This document shows positions 37,041 through 49,549 of a stretch of 64,000 nucleotides of DNA, one piece after another. How positions within the stretch are numbered: the first letter of the stretch is position 1; each line of letters starts with the position of its first letter. Made by a program: the position numbers and the translations under genes. The notes under the pieces are model-generated. The model was not told where the DNA came from, did no database searches, and saw nothing but the letters and a program-made list of their open reading frames with translations. Where the stretch lies: positions 427,433 through 491,432 of the forward strand of contig JAIOKI010000013.1 of the NCBI GenBank assembly GCA_028335825.1, written 5' to 3'. Origin of the DNA: Nosema muscidifuracis. Taxonomy: Eukaryota; Microsporidia; Nosematidae.

Positions 37041-38440
37041 ATATTTAAATAATAATTATAAGCTTGTTAATAACTACTGATGAAGTAATAAGTACTATGG
37101 TAGAAGAAACCAAAAGATTTATTACATTAGTAGGTGTAGAAATGAATATTGATAAATTTGCAGAGTGTGTTAGATGGATACAAGTATTTAGGATTGTTTA
37201 AAAATGACATATGTAAAATAACGGGAGAAGATAAAGATAAGATATGGAAAGAAATTCAGAGAAAATGTGAGTCTCTGTGTAAAACAAAGCTAAACGCTAG
37301 AAACCTGTTCAAGGCAATGTATGAACATTCTAAATCACAGAATACAATGTAGGCATTCTAAGGGTCGAACCTAATGAATTTAGAGACTAGATTATATAGT
37401 TCAAAATATTCTTACAAAAGATTATATTCACCAATAGCATGAAATAGAGAAAGACTATATCTTCCAAAGAAGAAGTCTGATTAATATTGAGCATAAGAGT
37501 GAAAAAATCTTATTAAAAATATACCTAACCCAAGAAATTATGCTAAGAAGAAAAACAATAAGCATCTAACACGGATAAGACCCTTCATTGTAGAGAAGTA
37601 CAGCCTGGAAAAAGGGTTTACACCAGAAGACTTAGAAGAAGCACAGAAATCGTATCTATATAGTGATATAAGAAAAAACATAATCACTCGAGAATATATA
37701 GATTCTGGGAATATCCCTTTGTGAGTATCAAAGATTCGGCTCTCTGGCTTACTAAAGGAAATATTACGGCTAGAGAAGAAGAGACACCATGTGCACTTCA
37801 GGATAGAAATATCTTCCTATAAAAGAAAGTTATGTGCTCACATTTTTATAGAATACTTTCCCATGATTACATGAGGAGACATAATGAAGTGTTACAATGT
37901 ATTCATTTCCGAATTTGTAGAAATTTCGGGCTTACAAAAAATAAAAAAATCTGAAATCACTGTGTACAGGAGTGTATTACATCAAAATATATTAAAATTA
38001 GAATGGATTCGCGAATCTAAAGCGCTATAAATGTAAAGTACAATAAACCTGATATATACATAGTAGATGAGGTTAGGAAAGAAGTCGTGATAATAGAGTA
38101 GAAATTAACAACTTTGATAATTTGCGAAACATGGAGACAGAGAAGAAGGATATTTATGATTTATTGCCAACCACTCTACTTCTCTATACAAGTATAAGTC
38201 CAAGATAATCACTTTCATTATGACTTGGGACGATATAGTAACAAACTTTTATTTCGCATACAGAACTGAGCTAGAGTTAGATAGTCACATTGAGGCATAC
38301 ATCCAGATGAAAATACTCAAGATGACATTGGAAAGTCGCTGCAGAGTTGCGATGACGAAGTTTCACTAGTTAGTATTTTAGAAGTTTAAAAAAAGATGCC
38401 AATTGAAGATATAAGGGTGACTTACGTGGTGAGTGAAGAA
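37041..38440 (+). mobile_element. 5'-truncated LINE, Dong-like, with restriction-like endonuclease
   Basis: The sequence starts inside the end of a reverse transcriptase, just after the catalytic centre (TTDEVISTMVEETKRFITLV at about 37.07 kb). It continues with YKYLGLFKNDICKITGEDKD and the 'thumb' region (CESLCKTKLNARNLF), then LPFKKK- and SALWLTKGNITAR-type segments. It ends with a C-terminal nuclease: KPDIYIVDEVRKEVVIIE at about 38045-38098, with the P-D and E of the restriction-enzyme-like endonuclease of Dong/R2-type LINEs. The domain order fits single-ORF LINEs known in microsporidia. Several stops and frame changes. 5' truncation is typical of target-primed insertion. G/C is clearly higher than in the flanks, so it is the youngest element here. 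No poly-A-like tail or target duplication was resolved. Confidence 0.75.
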
Positions 38441-38639
38441 TAAGATAAGAACATCATAAAAATATACCTTAAAAAACAATTTAAATTATTTTGTTTTAAT
38501 AGAAGATAATAAAAATTAAGAAAAATATATGTTTAATAAGGTAGAAGAAATTAATTAATGAGACATATTCAGTGATTGTAAAAAACAAAACTTTAAAAAT
38601 ACATATTACACAATTTAGAAGTTATTTTTTGATTATATT

Positions 38640-41000
38640 TTTTTTTTGAAGGAGAGAATGTACTGTGAAAACACGTCATCTTAAAATATTATTTTTAAAT
38701 ATTTTAATCCCTAGATAATAATTATATATATGATAAATAAATACTTTTTACATAAAATTAAGATAATTAAAATATATTAAGAATTTTCTAAATCTTCATA
38801 TTATTACATATTAAGTAAGAGTATACTTTCTTTATTCTTGTTATGTTTAGTGTGAGATAAGTAATATATTAATGATAATTATAAATTAATAAAGTTTAGC
38901 AATACTATCATTCTAAAACAGAATATAATATTATCTTCTTATTATACATGTTGAAATATGAATATTTTTGTAAATATATCATTTATAAATAGTTGAATAA
39001 ATCTTCAATATAGAGTTATATAATCAATGTTTTATTCTAGTGATTAATGGTTATTTTTATATATTAATAATATTACAATTAAATGACCCATTTATATGAA
39101 TAATTAAAAATGTTATTATTTATATCTTCTTCTAGAATCAAGAATTAAATGTAATGGTATATTTAAATATTTATCTTATAAAGATTTAACAATTGAAATA
39201 AATACAATATTATTTCTTAGATTATTGAATGTTATATAGTTGTATTTACCTCCATTAAGTAAAATTGTCTCATCAAATATGATTGGTCAATTTCACATCC
39301 AATAATTATTATATAATTTTATACTAAGATGTGTAAGATTATATAATAATTATTTTCATAAAGATTTACAGTCTTATTAAAATTATGATTATATTACATA
39401 TATAATAAAAATATTTCTAAATTTATTCAATCCTCTTACTTGTATTATTCTCTAATATATAGGGATAATCATAATTTTTGACTTGAGATATGGGTAGAAT
39501 TTATAATTTCAATAAAGTAGAGAGAGATTATATATATAATATTAGTAGATAGACAAAATATTTATAAATTGAGATACATAATATTTTATTATATTTAATA
39601 AAGATATGATTTTATAAGTAAATAAAGATGAGATAAAATTATCATAGTATTAATATAATTAATTATTTATATAAATTGAAAAGAATAAAATATTTATAAT
39701 GTTTAGAATTGATGATTTTATTTATATATGATGATATAATAGAGTTAATTTAAGAAATTATAAAGATATTCAAAAAATATTATTATATGAAATTAAATAG
39801 TATTATGATAATATCAGAGTTGTATTTGAAGAATATTTATTATATCAATAAAATGTTTCTTTAATATTTTTATTTCTTAATAAAGTCAATTAATAAATGA
39901 CTCAAATATATTATTAAATAAGATCTTATTTTTATAACTATTCTAAGATTTGTATTATAATAATCTAAATTTATATTTCTAGTGTCTTTTTAAATTAAAA
40001 GAATATAGAAAATAAAGAATTTTATAAGAGAATACTCGATTAAAATGTCATTAAATAATCATCATTATATTCAAAAAAACAATGAAAAAATATTGAATAT
40101 AAAAAATGAAGTAAATTGATATAAGTCATAGAGAAAAGACCTCAAAATATCAAGGTAGAAAAAAATAATTATTGACCAGGTATGAAAGAATAGATCGAAA
40201 TTAAGATTAGAAAGAGTGTAATGTATCAAAAGTATACTCAAAAAACGAATGATTTGTATGAAAAAATTGAAGTGAATTTTATTGATTTTATAGAATTAAT
40301 GTATTATAGAGATATTGATATCATATATAGAAGATAATGAGATAGATATTAAAAATTAAAAAATACATCAGAAATAGTAGAATTCTTAATCATTTATGTA
40401 TTCAAGAGAAAAAATTACAGATAATGGAATAGAGTTTATAAATTATAGAAAAGTAAACATGAATAGTATAAGAAATAAGGAAGAGTAAAATTAATAAGAG
40501 TTTGTTTATAGAAAAATATAATATTATTCATCATATTAGACTAATCTATATGACAATAGAAATAGTTAGGTATAAATCTGGTAGATAGAGAAGGAATATA
40601 GTATTTAAAAATACTTAAAATGGTAACAAGATAAGTTTTTATAAATTAATAAACTTTTTATATTATTATATATTATATTTTAAGTGTTGTAAAAATATTA
40701 CAGTATGTCTCTTATATAATGAGAGACTATTAAAGAATAGAAATTATGATTTAAGAGTATTGAGATGATCAGTAAGAATTTGAAAATAATTGTCTAATAA
40801 ATATTATTATAAAAGTAAACCTTAATTATGGAAATTTTGTATAGATAATTTAATTAAATAAAATAGTAAAATAATAAATTATAATTAATTTGAAAAGTTT
40901 TTATATACAACTTATTAGAATATATTTTAAGTGTTGTAAAATGTACTCTTACAATCTGAGTATAGATTGATTAAAAAAAAGTGAAATAAATGTTCTAATG
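38640..41000 (+). mobile_element. Ty3/gypsy fossil (LTR-like edge and integrase region)
   Basis: At 38.64-38.67 kb a purine tract (GAAGGAGAGA) precedes a TG-starting, LTR-like sequence. At about 40.06-40.55 kb the plus strand has an integrase-like catalytic-core region. Two similar stretches at about 40.67 and 40.91 kb (both TTTTAAGTGTTGTAAAA) may be parts of terminal repeats. The pieces may not belong to one insertion. Very old and broken many times. Composition equals the background. Confidence 0.35.
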
Positions 41001-41400
41001 TTTCATTATTAATAAGATTATTTTGAAAAAAAAATGGATTTATGTATCAATCTGAAAATTATCTTATGAGTAGTAGAAATTCGAAATGATAGATTTTTTG
41101 TTCTTAGTTCGATATTTTTCCATTGAACATCTCTAAAAAAGAAAGGAATGTCTGCATCTATCCATGATATAAAATAAAGTTTATATGGTTGAATATGAAG
41201 ATCTTACTTCTGTAATTAATAAAGTTATAATACGAAGTAATAATTATCTTTTTGTAATCATTCACAGATTTGATAGTATGTCATGTTTATTATTATTTTA
41301 AATTTCTATGTAAGATAAATATTAATATTATTCAAAATATTTTAATAATGACCATCTAAAGATTTTCTGTTCTCATAACAAAAAAATGACTTTTATTATA
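41001..41400. other. intergenic
   Basis: Nothing recognised between the gypsy fossil and Cys-rich member 3. Confidence 0.35.
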
Positions 41401-41427
41401 AGGGGATAAATATCAAATCAAAATATT

Positions 41428-42358
41428 TTAATAATTATTAGCTACTAAAATAAATATCAATAATGATATAATAATTGTAACAAATCCAATTTTTAAAGAT
41501 TTGTATTTGTTATTATTTGTAAAATACATTATACAACCCAGTATAATAATAAATATTATAGATCCTACTACAGTCAAGGATTTTATATAATCACTCTTCT
41601 CTGTACTTATATTAAGAGTATTATTCAAAATATTGTATTCATTAGTTATCTCTCTTTTATTTCTAAATTTCTGAGAGAATAAGTTTAATAATTCTTTATG
41701 TGTCATATTATCATCTTCAAATATTTTTAAAAACTTACCAAAGAAATCACCCATTTGTTGTAAAATCTTCATTTTGACATTCATTCGGAAATTTACCATC
41801 GAATGAATCTAAAATACATTCAGGTTTATTTAAGCATTGATCTCTTAGTTCAGCACTAGCACACTGAAGTTTAGAAAAATAAACTTCATCTTCGCATGTA
41901 TCATAGAGAGATCTATAAAAATCAATTCTTGAATTTAAAATATTTCGACCTTGTATGACTTGTTTTATCTTATCATCTTCTGGTAGAAACATCAATCCAC
42001 AGCAGTTTATATACTCATTATCATCATACAGATCTTCTAAATTGAAATATTGACAGTCAGTATTAAAATTTATTTCTTTCATTATATCTGATACACAGTC
42101 AGGATCACAAACACAAAACTTCTTTGTATTTCTTACTAAACATTTAGGGAAAGAAGATATACAAGAATTATTACCAGAAGACGATTTACAAATTGCATTT
42201 ATAATAATGCTAATATGAGAAATCTTTTCAATGTATAATTTTATATAATCAACATGTTTGTTATTAAAAAAATCGATCTCATCTGAGATATGTGGATCTT
42301 TAGATTGTAATAAGGGTGGTATCATTTTGTAGATGCTTGTAATGATATATTTATACAT
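41428..42358 (-). CDS. Cys-rich twin-TM family, member 3 (one frame break)
   Basis: The upstream frame is open from 42391, but its first ATG is at 42358 (MYKYIITSIYKMIPPLL). It encodes HVDYIKLYIEKIS, then CLVRNTKKFCVCDPDC, CASAELRDQCLNKPEC and CQNEDF. A one-base frame change near 41750-41760 is needed to enter the second frame (GDFFGKFLKIFEDDN), which ends in two membrane helices (SLTVVGSIIFIIILGCIMYF and SLKIGFVTIIISLLIFILVA) split by a polar loop (TNNNKYK). All cysteine clusters and the helix hairpin match member 2. The product would be about 310 residues with the Cys-rich part probably exposed. Function unknown. The break may be real or a sequence error. Confidence 0.65.
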
Positions 42359-42391
42359 TAGAATAATTAATAAAAGTAACTTATTTATCAA

Positions 42392-43880
42392 ATATTATTA
42401 TGATTAATTAAATAAAAGTAAATAAAATTAATTAATTATAAAATATTAATTATAAAATAAATTAATAACTGTAAATTTAATTAATCAAATATAAAATTAT
42501 CTAAATTAAAATATTAATTTAAATTAATAACTTTAAATATTTATATCTAACATTAAAGAAATTTATTAAATAATATATGATAAATGAATTTTATTAATGA
42601 TCATTTATTCAATTGATAAATACTTTATATGTTATGAATAATATGAGTATAAATCTTTTAATACTAAAATAATAAGATATTTAATAAGATTTGAAGAATA
42701 CAATATAAAACAACTATATAATAATATTAAAAGAATTTATATAATTATACATTTAAGATATCAATAAAAATTAATAAATTTATTTATCAAGAAGATTATA
42801 AATATATTGATATAAGTTATTTTATAAGTATCATTATTTATCAATGATTTAGAGATATCTCTTACATCTTAAAATTACCTCTTATATTTTCTAATAGAAC
42901 TAAATCTTTTATTCATTAACTATAGATGATCTATTACAATGTATATGAATACTTTTAAATAAAGTCTATGAAACATAATACTAGTCTTATCATACATGAA
43001 TATATTTATTTCAATTATATTGTTTATTGAGAAAGAATAATATTTATTTGTTAAGTAATGATATATATTAATTCTAGTTAATTTAATATAACTTGTTAAT
43101 AAGTTTAGAAACATCAACTACATAATTTTAAATCAACATTATATATTTATGAGAAGAATGAATACTTCTTCAATATTTTTAGATTTAGTTTTTAGAAACA
43201 ACAGATAGAATTACCTCATGATACAAATATTGAGACTATAAATTAGAATTAAAGACTGAGAATATATTGAAATAATAAAATTATATTTTTATATTTTCAT
43301 AAGAATATTTATAAAATTAGGTAAGAAGTTTTTCAATGATACTGAAATAAATATGTACTGACAATTATGACAAATTATTATGATTTTAGAAAAATGAATA
43401 TATTTGATATATTATTGTAACTCATTCATAAAATACCATTTGATCAAAATAATATTATGAAATTATAAATTTAAACATATATAATAATGAAAAATAAAAT
43501 GATTAATATTTACAAGTGATACTTTTATAATCTCATAAAGATAAGTAAAAAAAGAAACTAAAATTTATAAAATACTTACAGATCATGAACTAGATTATTA
43601 AATGAGATAAAGGTCTAAGAATTCTCAAAGATATTTTTTCACTGATAGAAATCTTAAGTAAATGAAAGCATATTCTTAAATTAAAAAACATAAATCTAAT
43701 GTAACAATATTAGAGATATTTATTGAATAATATAACAAAAGCTATTCATCAAAAAAGAAAGAAATCTCACTTAGATAAGTGAATATAAATATATAGTTAG
43801 ATGAGTATGACTAAAGTTAATCATAAAGAGATAGAAGATGTAGAAATAACAAGAAAAAAATAAACTCAATAAAGTAAAGT
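42392..43880. other. long non-coding stretch
   Basis: Extremely AT-rich. The 65-codon minus-strand frame at 42920-43117 is low-complexity and has no supporting feature. Confidence 0.4.
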
Positions 43881-43899
43881 ACATATTGACCAAAATTCA

Positions 43900-45720
43900 C
43901 TAAATTTAATTTTCAACATTTTTTACAAAATCTTTATATATAGGATATAACTCAAATAATTTATCAAGAAATGATTTTTGGATAGACAATATAGTAGAAA
44001 AAATAATCAGAGCTAAATACACAAGAAATAATATAATTGAAAAATATTTTAAATTTAAAAATTTACAATAATATTATCATTCAGATAAGCATACATTAAT
44101 TTACAACATTAAATTCAAATTATATTAAAAACAAATAAATAGATATATCTAAGAAAACTAGAAAAGGAACAAGGCATAAGACATAAACTCATAGAAAATT
44201 AAAGAAACTATTAATTATGATTAGAATATCAATTAATTAAAAAAAGATACATTTGTTATTTTAAGAAGATAAATTTAAGATTATAATAACTTGACTTCTA
44301 AATTGATTAGCATAGGAATAAGTTAAATTATTATTCTGTTTATCAAGACATAATGATTTATATAATATTGTGAAAGAGTATAGAGATCAAAGGTGATAAA
44401 TATATAACGTATTTGATACTAAAAGAGATTTACTTGATTATCAAAGTATTTAGATCAATTATTTGCATGTCTAAATATACTACATATATATTGTAAAATA
44501 TCGTGTAAGAATACTCAGTATTATATGTATAAGAATACAAATATCAATCACTTACCAATATAACTTTTAATAGGGTATACATATATAAGTAAAAGACCAA
44601 CAGATATTAAAGATGAACTACTTAATATAAAACTTACATTAATAAAATAATAAAATAAATATAGAAATTTATTAAATAAGTAAAAAACTTAATGTAATCT
44701 ACTCAAATTATGATAGAACAAGATTATTATATAACCTCATTTTATAAAAATAGATGAACTTCTAAAGATATTGTAATAGAAAGAAATTATTTAATATAGT
44801 AGGACTAGAAATAAATATAAAAGAATAGTCTACTAACACAGAAATCTGTTAAGATTTTAATAAATTACTAAAAATACATATTATCTATAAGTACTTAATA
44901 ATAAAAGTTGTGAAGCATTGAGATTAGAGTATGAAAATATATTAAACTCAAATCTAATTAACATGCTATATTATTGAATAAATATATAAATATAGAGAAC
45001 TAGATGATTCTAACTGATAAATCTTTATTAAATATTACCTACACTATCAATCAGTATTTAAATAAAGGGTTCATTTATCTAGAAAAAAGATTACAATGAG
45101 AATAGAATGCAGAATAAAAGGGGTGAAAATATTCATATAATAGTAGTAATGATATTGAATAAGTTTAATAAGACTATAAAAATACATAAATTCATATCTA
45201 GAATCAGATTTCTTTATTTAAGTATTCAATATAAATAATTACACTAAACTATTTAGATAATATAAAGACTCACTATTACACGTTAAATATTCTGGAATAC
45301 TGTTTTAAAAAGGAAACTGATCACCCAGAGAATTAGAAGCATTATTTAACCTCTAGATATATATTCTTTGAAGAAGGTAATGTTCAACGATGATAGAATA
45401 TAAGATACATAATGAAGCTTTAAGATGTATACATCTATGAATTAGATATTACTACAAAAAATGTAGAGATTAAAATGAAATATAATAAATCATATATCTT
45501 TTCTATTGATAATATCAGAATGAAATATTCTATTCAAGGTTGGAATGATAGAATTGAAAATCTGAGAATAGAGAAATAACATAAAATATGATCTGTTAAA
45601 TAATCACTTATTTTTTTATATACAAATAAAGTCAATATTAATACCAAATTTAGTAGATGTGATATGACTAATTTCCACTTTCAAGATTAAATTCATTATA
45701 GATACAAATAAACCATATAT
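43900..45720 (+). mobile_element. older Dong-like LINE copy
   Basis: Interrupted plus-strand pieces match the LINE at 37-38.4 kb. Near 44.83-44.95 kb there is a YKYL segment preceded and followed by family-like sequence. Near 45.26-45.34 kb IKDSLLHVKYSGI corresponds to IKDSALWLTKGNI of the younger copy. Near 45.41-45.45 kb HNEALRCIHL corresponds to HNEVLQCIHF. Upstream pieces from about 43.9 kb may be the 5' part of the ORF. It has many stops and frame changes and its composition has drifted to the AT-rich background, so it is clearly older than the 37 kb copy. Confidence 0.5.
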
Positions 45721-45899
45721 TTAAACAATAATCTTCTAGATTACATTAGAGACATTAGTGATGAAGAAAAATGAAAAGAGAAAATATTGATAAAATAAAG
45801 ACTATATTCGAATAAAATATTTTCTGATTATATAATCAAATTAATTTACTTAGAAATTGTATAAGAATATATTCATAGTAACTAAAAAAATCAAAAATT

Positions 45900-46010
45900 A
45901 TTTATTGAAATATTTACGAAAAAAGGTATAAATAAATATAAAAATTATAATATTTAACAATTAATGAAAAAAGTAACATATTAGAAGATATTTTGAATTA
46001 AATATTTAAT
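45900..46010. other. intergenic spacer
   Basis: AT-rich, nothing recognised. Confidence 0.3.
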
Positions 46011-46023
46011 TATAAAAATATAT

Positions 46024-46170
46024 CAATATATTAACAATAAACAGGAAAGTAACAGGGGACGAGCCAAAAGTAATAATTGAGCTTTTGAGCGGTAAGAATA
46101 CCACAGTAAACAAGAACTGTGAAGGGCTAGACCTGCCAAAGGATATCAATCTGACTATTGAACGATTCTA
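46024..46170 (+). pseudogene. GC-richer coding-like island, unassigned
   Basis: About 145 bases here have roughly twice the G/C of the surroundings and one clean plus-strand frame without a start codon. It reads VTGDEPKVIIELLSG, then CEGLDLPKDINLTIERF, and ends in TAA at 46168-46170. G/C stays high through third codon positions. It looks like the 3' end of a protein gene that arrived recently, or of an element inserted from elsewhere. I do not recognise the family. The edges with the AT-rich flank are abrupt on both sides. Confidence 0.4.
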
Positions 46171-46232
46171 AGTAGAAACAAATAACTCATTAAATTAAAT
46201 TATTTATTAACAATAAATTTTAAAATGATTAT

Positions 46233-47290
46233 TTAATTAATCATAAATATATCATTTCTTAGAATGAAAAATATAAATAAAACTATTGTAAGAGATAAAG
46301 AAGCTACCAATAATAGTATTTTATTTTTATTAGTCTTATTCTTACGTATTAGCACACTTATCAATCCTATAAACAATATTAATACAAAACCAACTAGTAT
46401 TACTATTGAAGAAATCTTTTTATCTATACTATCAAGATTGTCTTTGATAAGAGGAATATCTGTTGAATTATAATATGAATCATTTAGACTTCTTTTTTGT
46501 AATTTCTTATTATTTACTTCAATATTTGAAGTACTATTAATATTCAGTATTCTAAAATTGAATATATTTTCAAGTTTTCTGATATGTTTTTCGAAATCCG
46601 AATTAGAACATTCTTCAAAATTAATCTGATTAAAAATATCTTCAGTACATTCAATTTCATTATGACATTGATCACGAAATTCAAGAGCAGCACAATTTGA
46701 AGAATCATGATTTTTTGATGTATCACATAATTTTACAATCTCTCTATAAAAAAGATTAGAAGCTAGTTTTATATTGTCCCCATATCTGTAATATTTTATT
46801 TCCCTATCAATAAATTTAGAAAGCCAGTAACAATTCAAATATTGATTATCATTATATATTGTATCTGTATCGAATAAATATTTAAATCTTCGTTAAATTT
46901 ACATAACTTTCTAATAGAGCTCTGTACACATTTAAGATAATTGATCATACATTTCTACAAAGTTAATGTAGAATATTCAATTTCTTTACATAAGTTCTAT
47001 ATTTTTTATTATACCAGTCAATGAGAGTTTAATATTCAAAAGACTTTTCATTAGTATCTGATTTAGTAAGTACTATATTCTTGACAACTGGCATGTTTTC
47101 TTCGTATTTTATATCAATATAAATATCTACATATTTTGATGATGATTGTTCTTTAGTATCATCATATGATAATTGTATTGTCAAGACAGAAATATTCGAT
47201 TCAGATAAATATTTTTTTCATAATTTATAGAAGTATTATCTAAATATGAGTTTTTATCCACGATACCCTTCTACAATTTGTATCATTAAG
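46233..47290 (-). pseudogene. Cys-rich twin-TM family, member 4 (broken)
   Basis: The C-terminal 201 codons (46233-46838) are open but have no ATG at the head. They encode CAALEFRDQCHNEIEC, CSNSDFEKH and two membrane helices (about residues 143-165 and 174-196) with a basic loop (RKNKTNKNK). Upstream, pieces in other frames give CVQSSIRKLC (about 46.90-46.93 kb), LIDWYNKKYRTYVKKL (about 46.99-47.04 kb) and an open 57-codon N-terminal stretch (about 47.03-47.20 kb, containing KYVDIYIDIKYEENM). Order and motifs match members 2 and 3. At least three breaks lie in the N-terminal half. Since the C-terminal half is intact, loss may be fairly recent. Confidence 0.65.
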
Positions 47291-49540
47291 CATATATTTT
47301 TAATTAAATAACTTTTTTATAAAGATACAATATATTTCATATTTAATACATCTAAATAGTAGAATATGAAACATTATTTAATTAATCAATTAATTTACAA
47401 AAAATATATTGTATATTTATAAAATATACTTTTTATACATACACTTAGTTAAATAGATCATTTAGCATAAGAAATCATCAAATAAATTAAAATTATAGAA
47501 AATATTAATTTATTCAAAATTATTATAGAGGGATATTTTTTAAACTGAAATAAAATTGAGGAGTATAAAAAATAAATTTTCTGTTTATTTATAATAATAT
47601 ATTCAATTAACAAAGTATAATATCCAATAATACGATGATAGAAATTTATAAAAATAATGATGAAAATTTATAATTATAGAATTATTGAAATATTCATGAG
47701 ATGATATCTGACATATATTTTAGAAATAGAAAAAAATATTTAGAAAAATTAAACAGACAGAATGATTGATTTAATCACAAATCATAATATATATAAGATT
47801 TTTTGATTTATATTGTTATAAATACTTGTATTATATAAAAGGTTAGAATTATAAAATTATTAATAAAGATGAATATTAAAAAGAACAAGATATTACAGAA
47901 GTTATATCACTAATTTATAATCATGAGATATTATTAATAAATTTCATATAAAATGTAAATTTAATTAGTGTAATTTTTTTGAATAATTTCTATGTCTTTC
48001 ATGATGTGAAAATAAATATTATTGATGTTTTATTTTACAAGATTTATTAGAAGTTCAGATATTGTAAAATATTGAGATATATCTATGATTTATGTAAGTA
48101 CATGAAAATTTAAAATATTAAAGTATCTTTCTTATGTTATTAATAGAAATATATATCATTTAAGTATTTTATTATTTTATCATATATAAAAGTAATATCT
48201 AAAGAATAAAAGACATAAATTTGAAATAACGGTAAAAAAATAACAAAAGTCAATTATTATAAATAAAAAGAAAAATTATTCTAATACACAATATAAGAGA
48301 TAAAATATAAAAAAGTTAAAAAAATATAATTCCTATAGATAATTGAAATAAAAAAAATGAAAATATTTTTAATAAGATATTTGTATATATTTAGAGTATA
48401 AATATTGCTAAATCATTAATTCTTGTACTCTTGTACTTTCTTCTATTATCAGTCATCTTATACACATTAGATTATATTAAATTGGGTCTACAGTCCTTAT
48501 AAAAATTATTATATTCTTTCTTATATAAGAATAATATCTAATAAGTATAGATATTACAAAAAATGATATAAGTAAAATAGATCATGATATTCTTATACTA
48601 TATAATATAAAAATATATGATGAAGTATAGATATTCTTTATGTATAAGAAAAGTATAGATTAGAATATATAATTTAATAATATGCTATTTTCTTTGTTAA
48701 ATTACTTTTATCCTTTAATATTCTAATTATATTTATATTATTGAAATATACTTAATAAAGATCTGACATAATTATAATCTAAAAATCTATTTATTATAAT
48801 GATACTTAATATAAAGAAAGAAATATAAATTTTAAGACATTTATCATAAACTGTGTACAATGTTGATTAAATAAGTCGAGTCATACTAAATTTTCTTTAT
48901 TCATTAATTCTATGAGATATCCAAAAATGATTTTATTTAAGAGGGATAAAAAATATTATTAGATTTAATTGTCAATGATATATACAAATAGTAGTTTAGT
49001 AAGATATAAGAAATTTTTTATCAATAATAATTATTTGATAGATATTTTTTAGATTCTATTTTATGATTGATTGAACATCAATGAAGATATTATATGACAC
49101 ACATATAAAAATTAATTAGTGATTCAAAAAAGAATACTAAAATATTTATTTGTGATGTTATTTAGATGATAGAATTGTAATATCATGTATAAATATAGAT
49201 TTCATTTTTATGAGTTATTTGTATATATATAGATTTAACTTCAAGTTAATAGGGGTTCAAGAATTATATTTATAGTAAAGAAAGATTAATCTCACAATAG
49301 TATTGAATATAAGAAATTTATACTCAATAATTTTAGTTAGAAAAGTTTTGTAACTACTTAATTAAAATTAGATATATTTAAATAATAGAAGATTTTTATA
49401 TCTTAATACTAAATATTAGATCAATTATTTTTGTTAATTGGATTATAATGTATTATTTTAAGAATAAACAAATAATTATAAAGTAAGTTAATATTCTAAT
49501 ATAAAAACTGTATTCGACAAAATACAATTCATATTTTATT
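47291..49540. other. long non-coding stretch
   Basis: About 2.2 kb of extremely AT-rich DNA, no frame above chance and no readable motif. Confidence 0.4.
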
Positions 49541-49549
49541 AAATAAACA

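Noticed and set aside
42920-43117. 65-codon minus-strand frame
   Set aside because: Low-complexity chance frame in a gene desert.
46024-46170. GC-rich island read as an rRNA fragment
   Set aside because: It does not match conserved rRNA motifs I know and has a clean protein frame ending in a stop.
46264-46726. Frames of 69 (+) and 60 (-) codons
   Set aside because: Shadows of Cys-rich member 4 in other frames.
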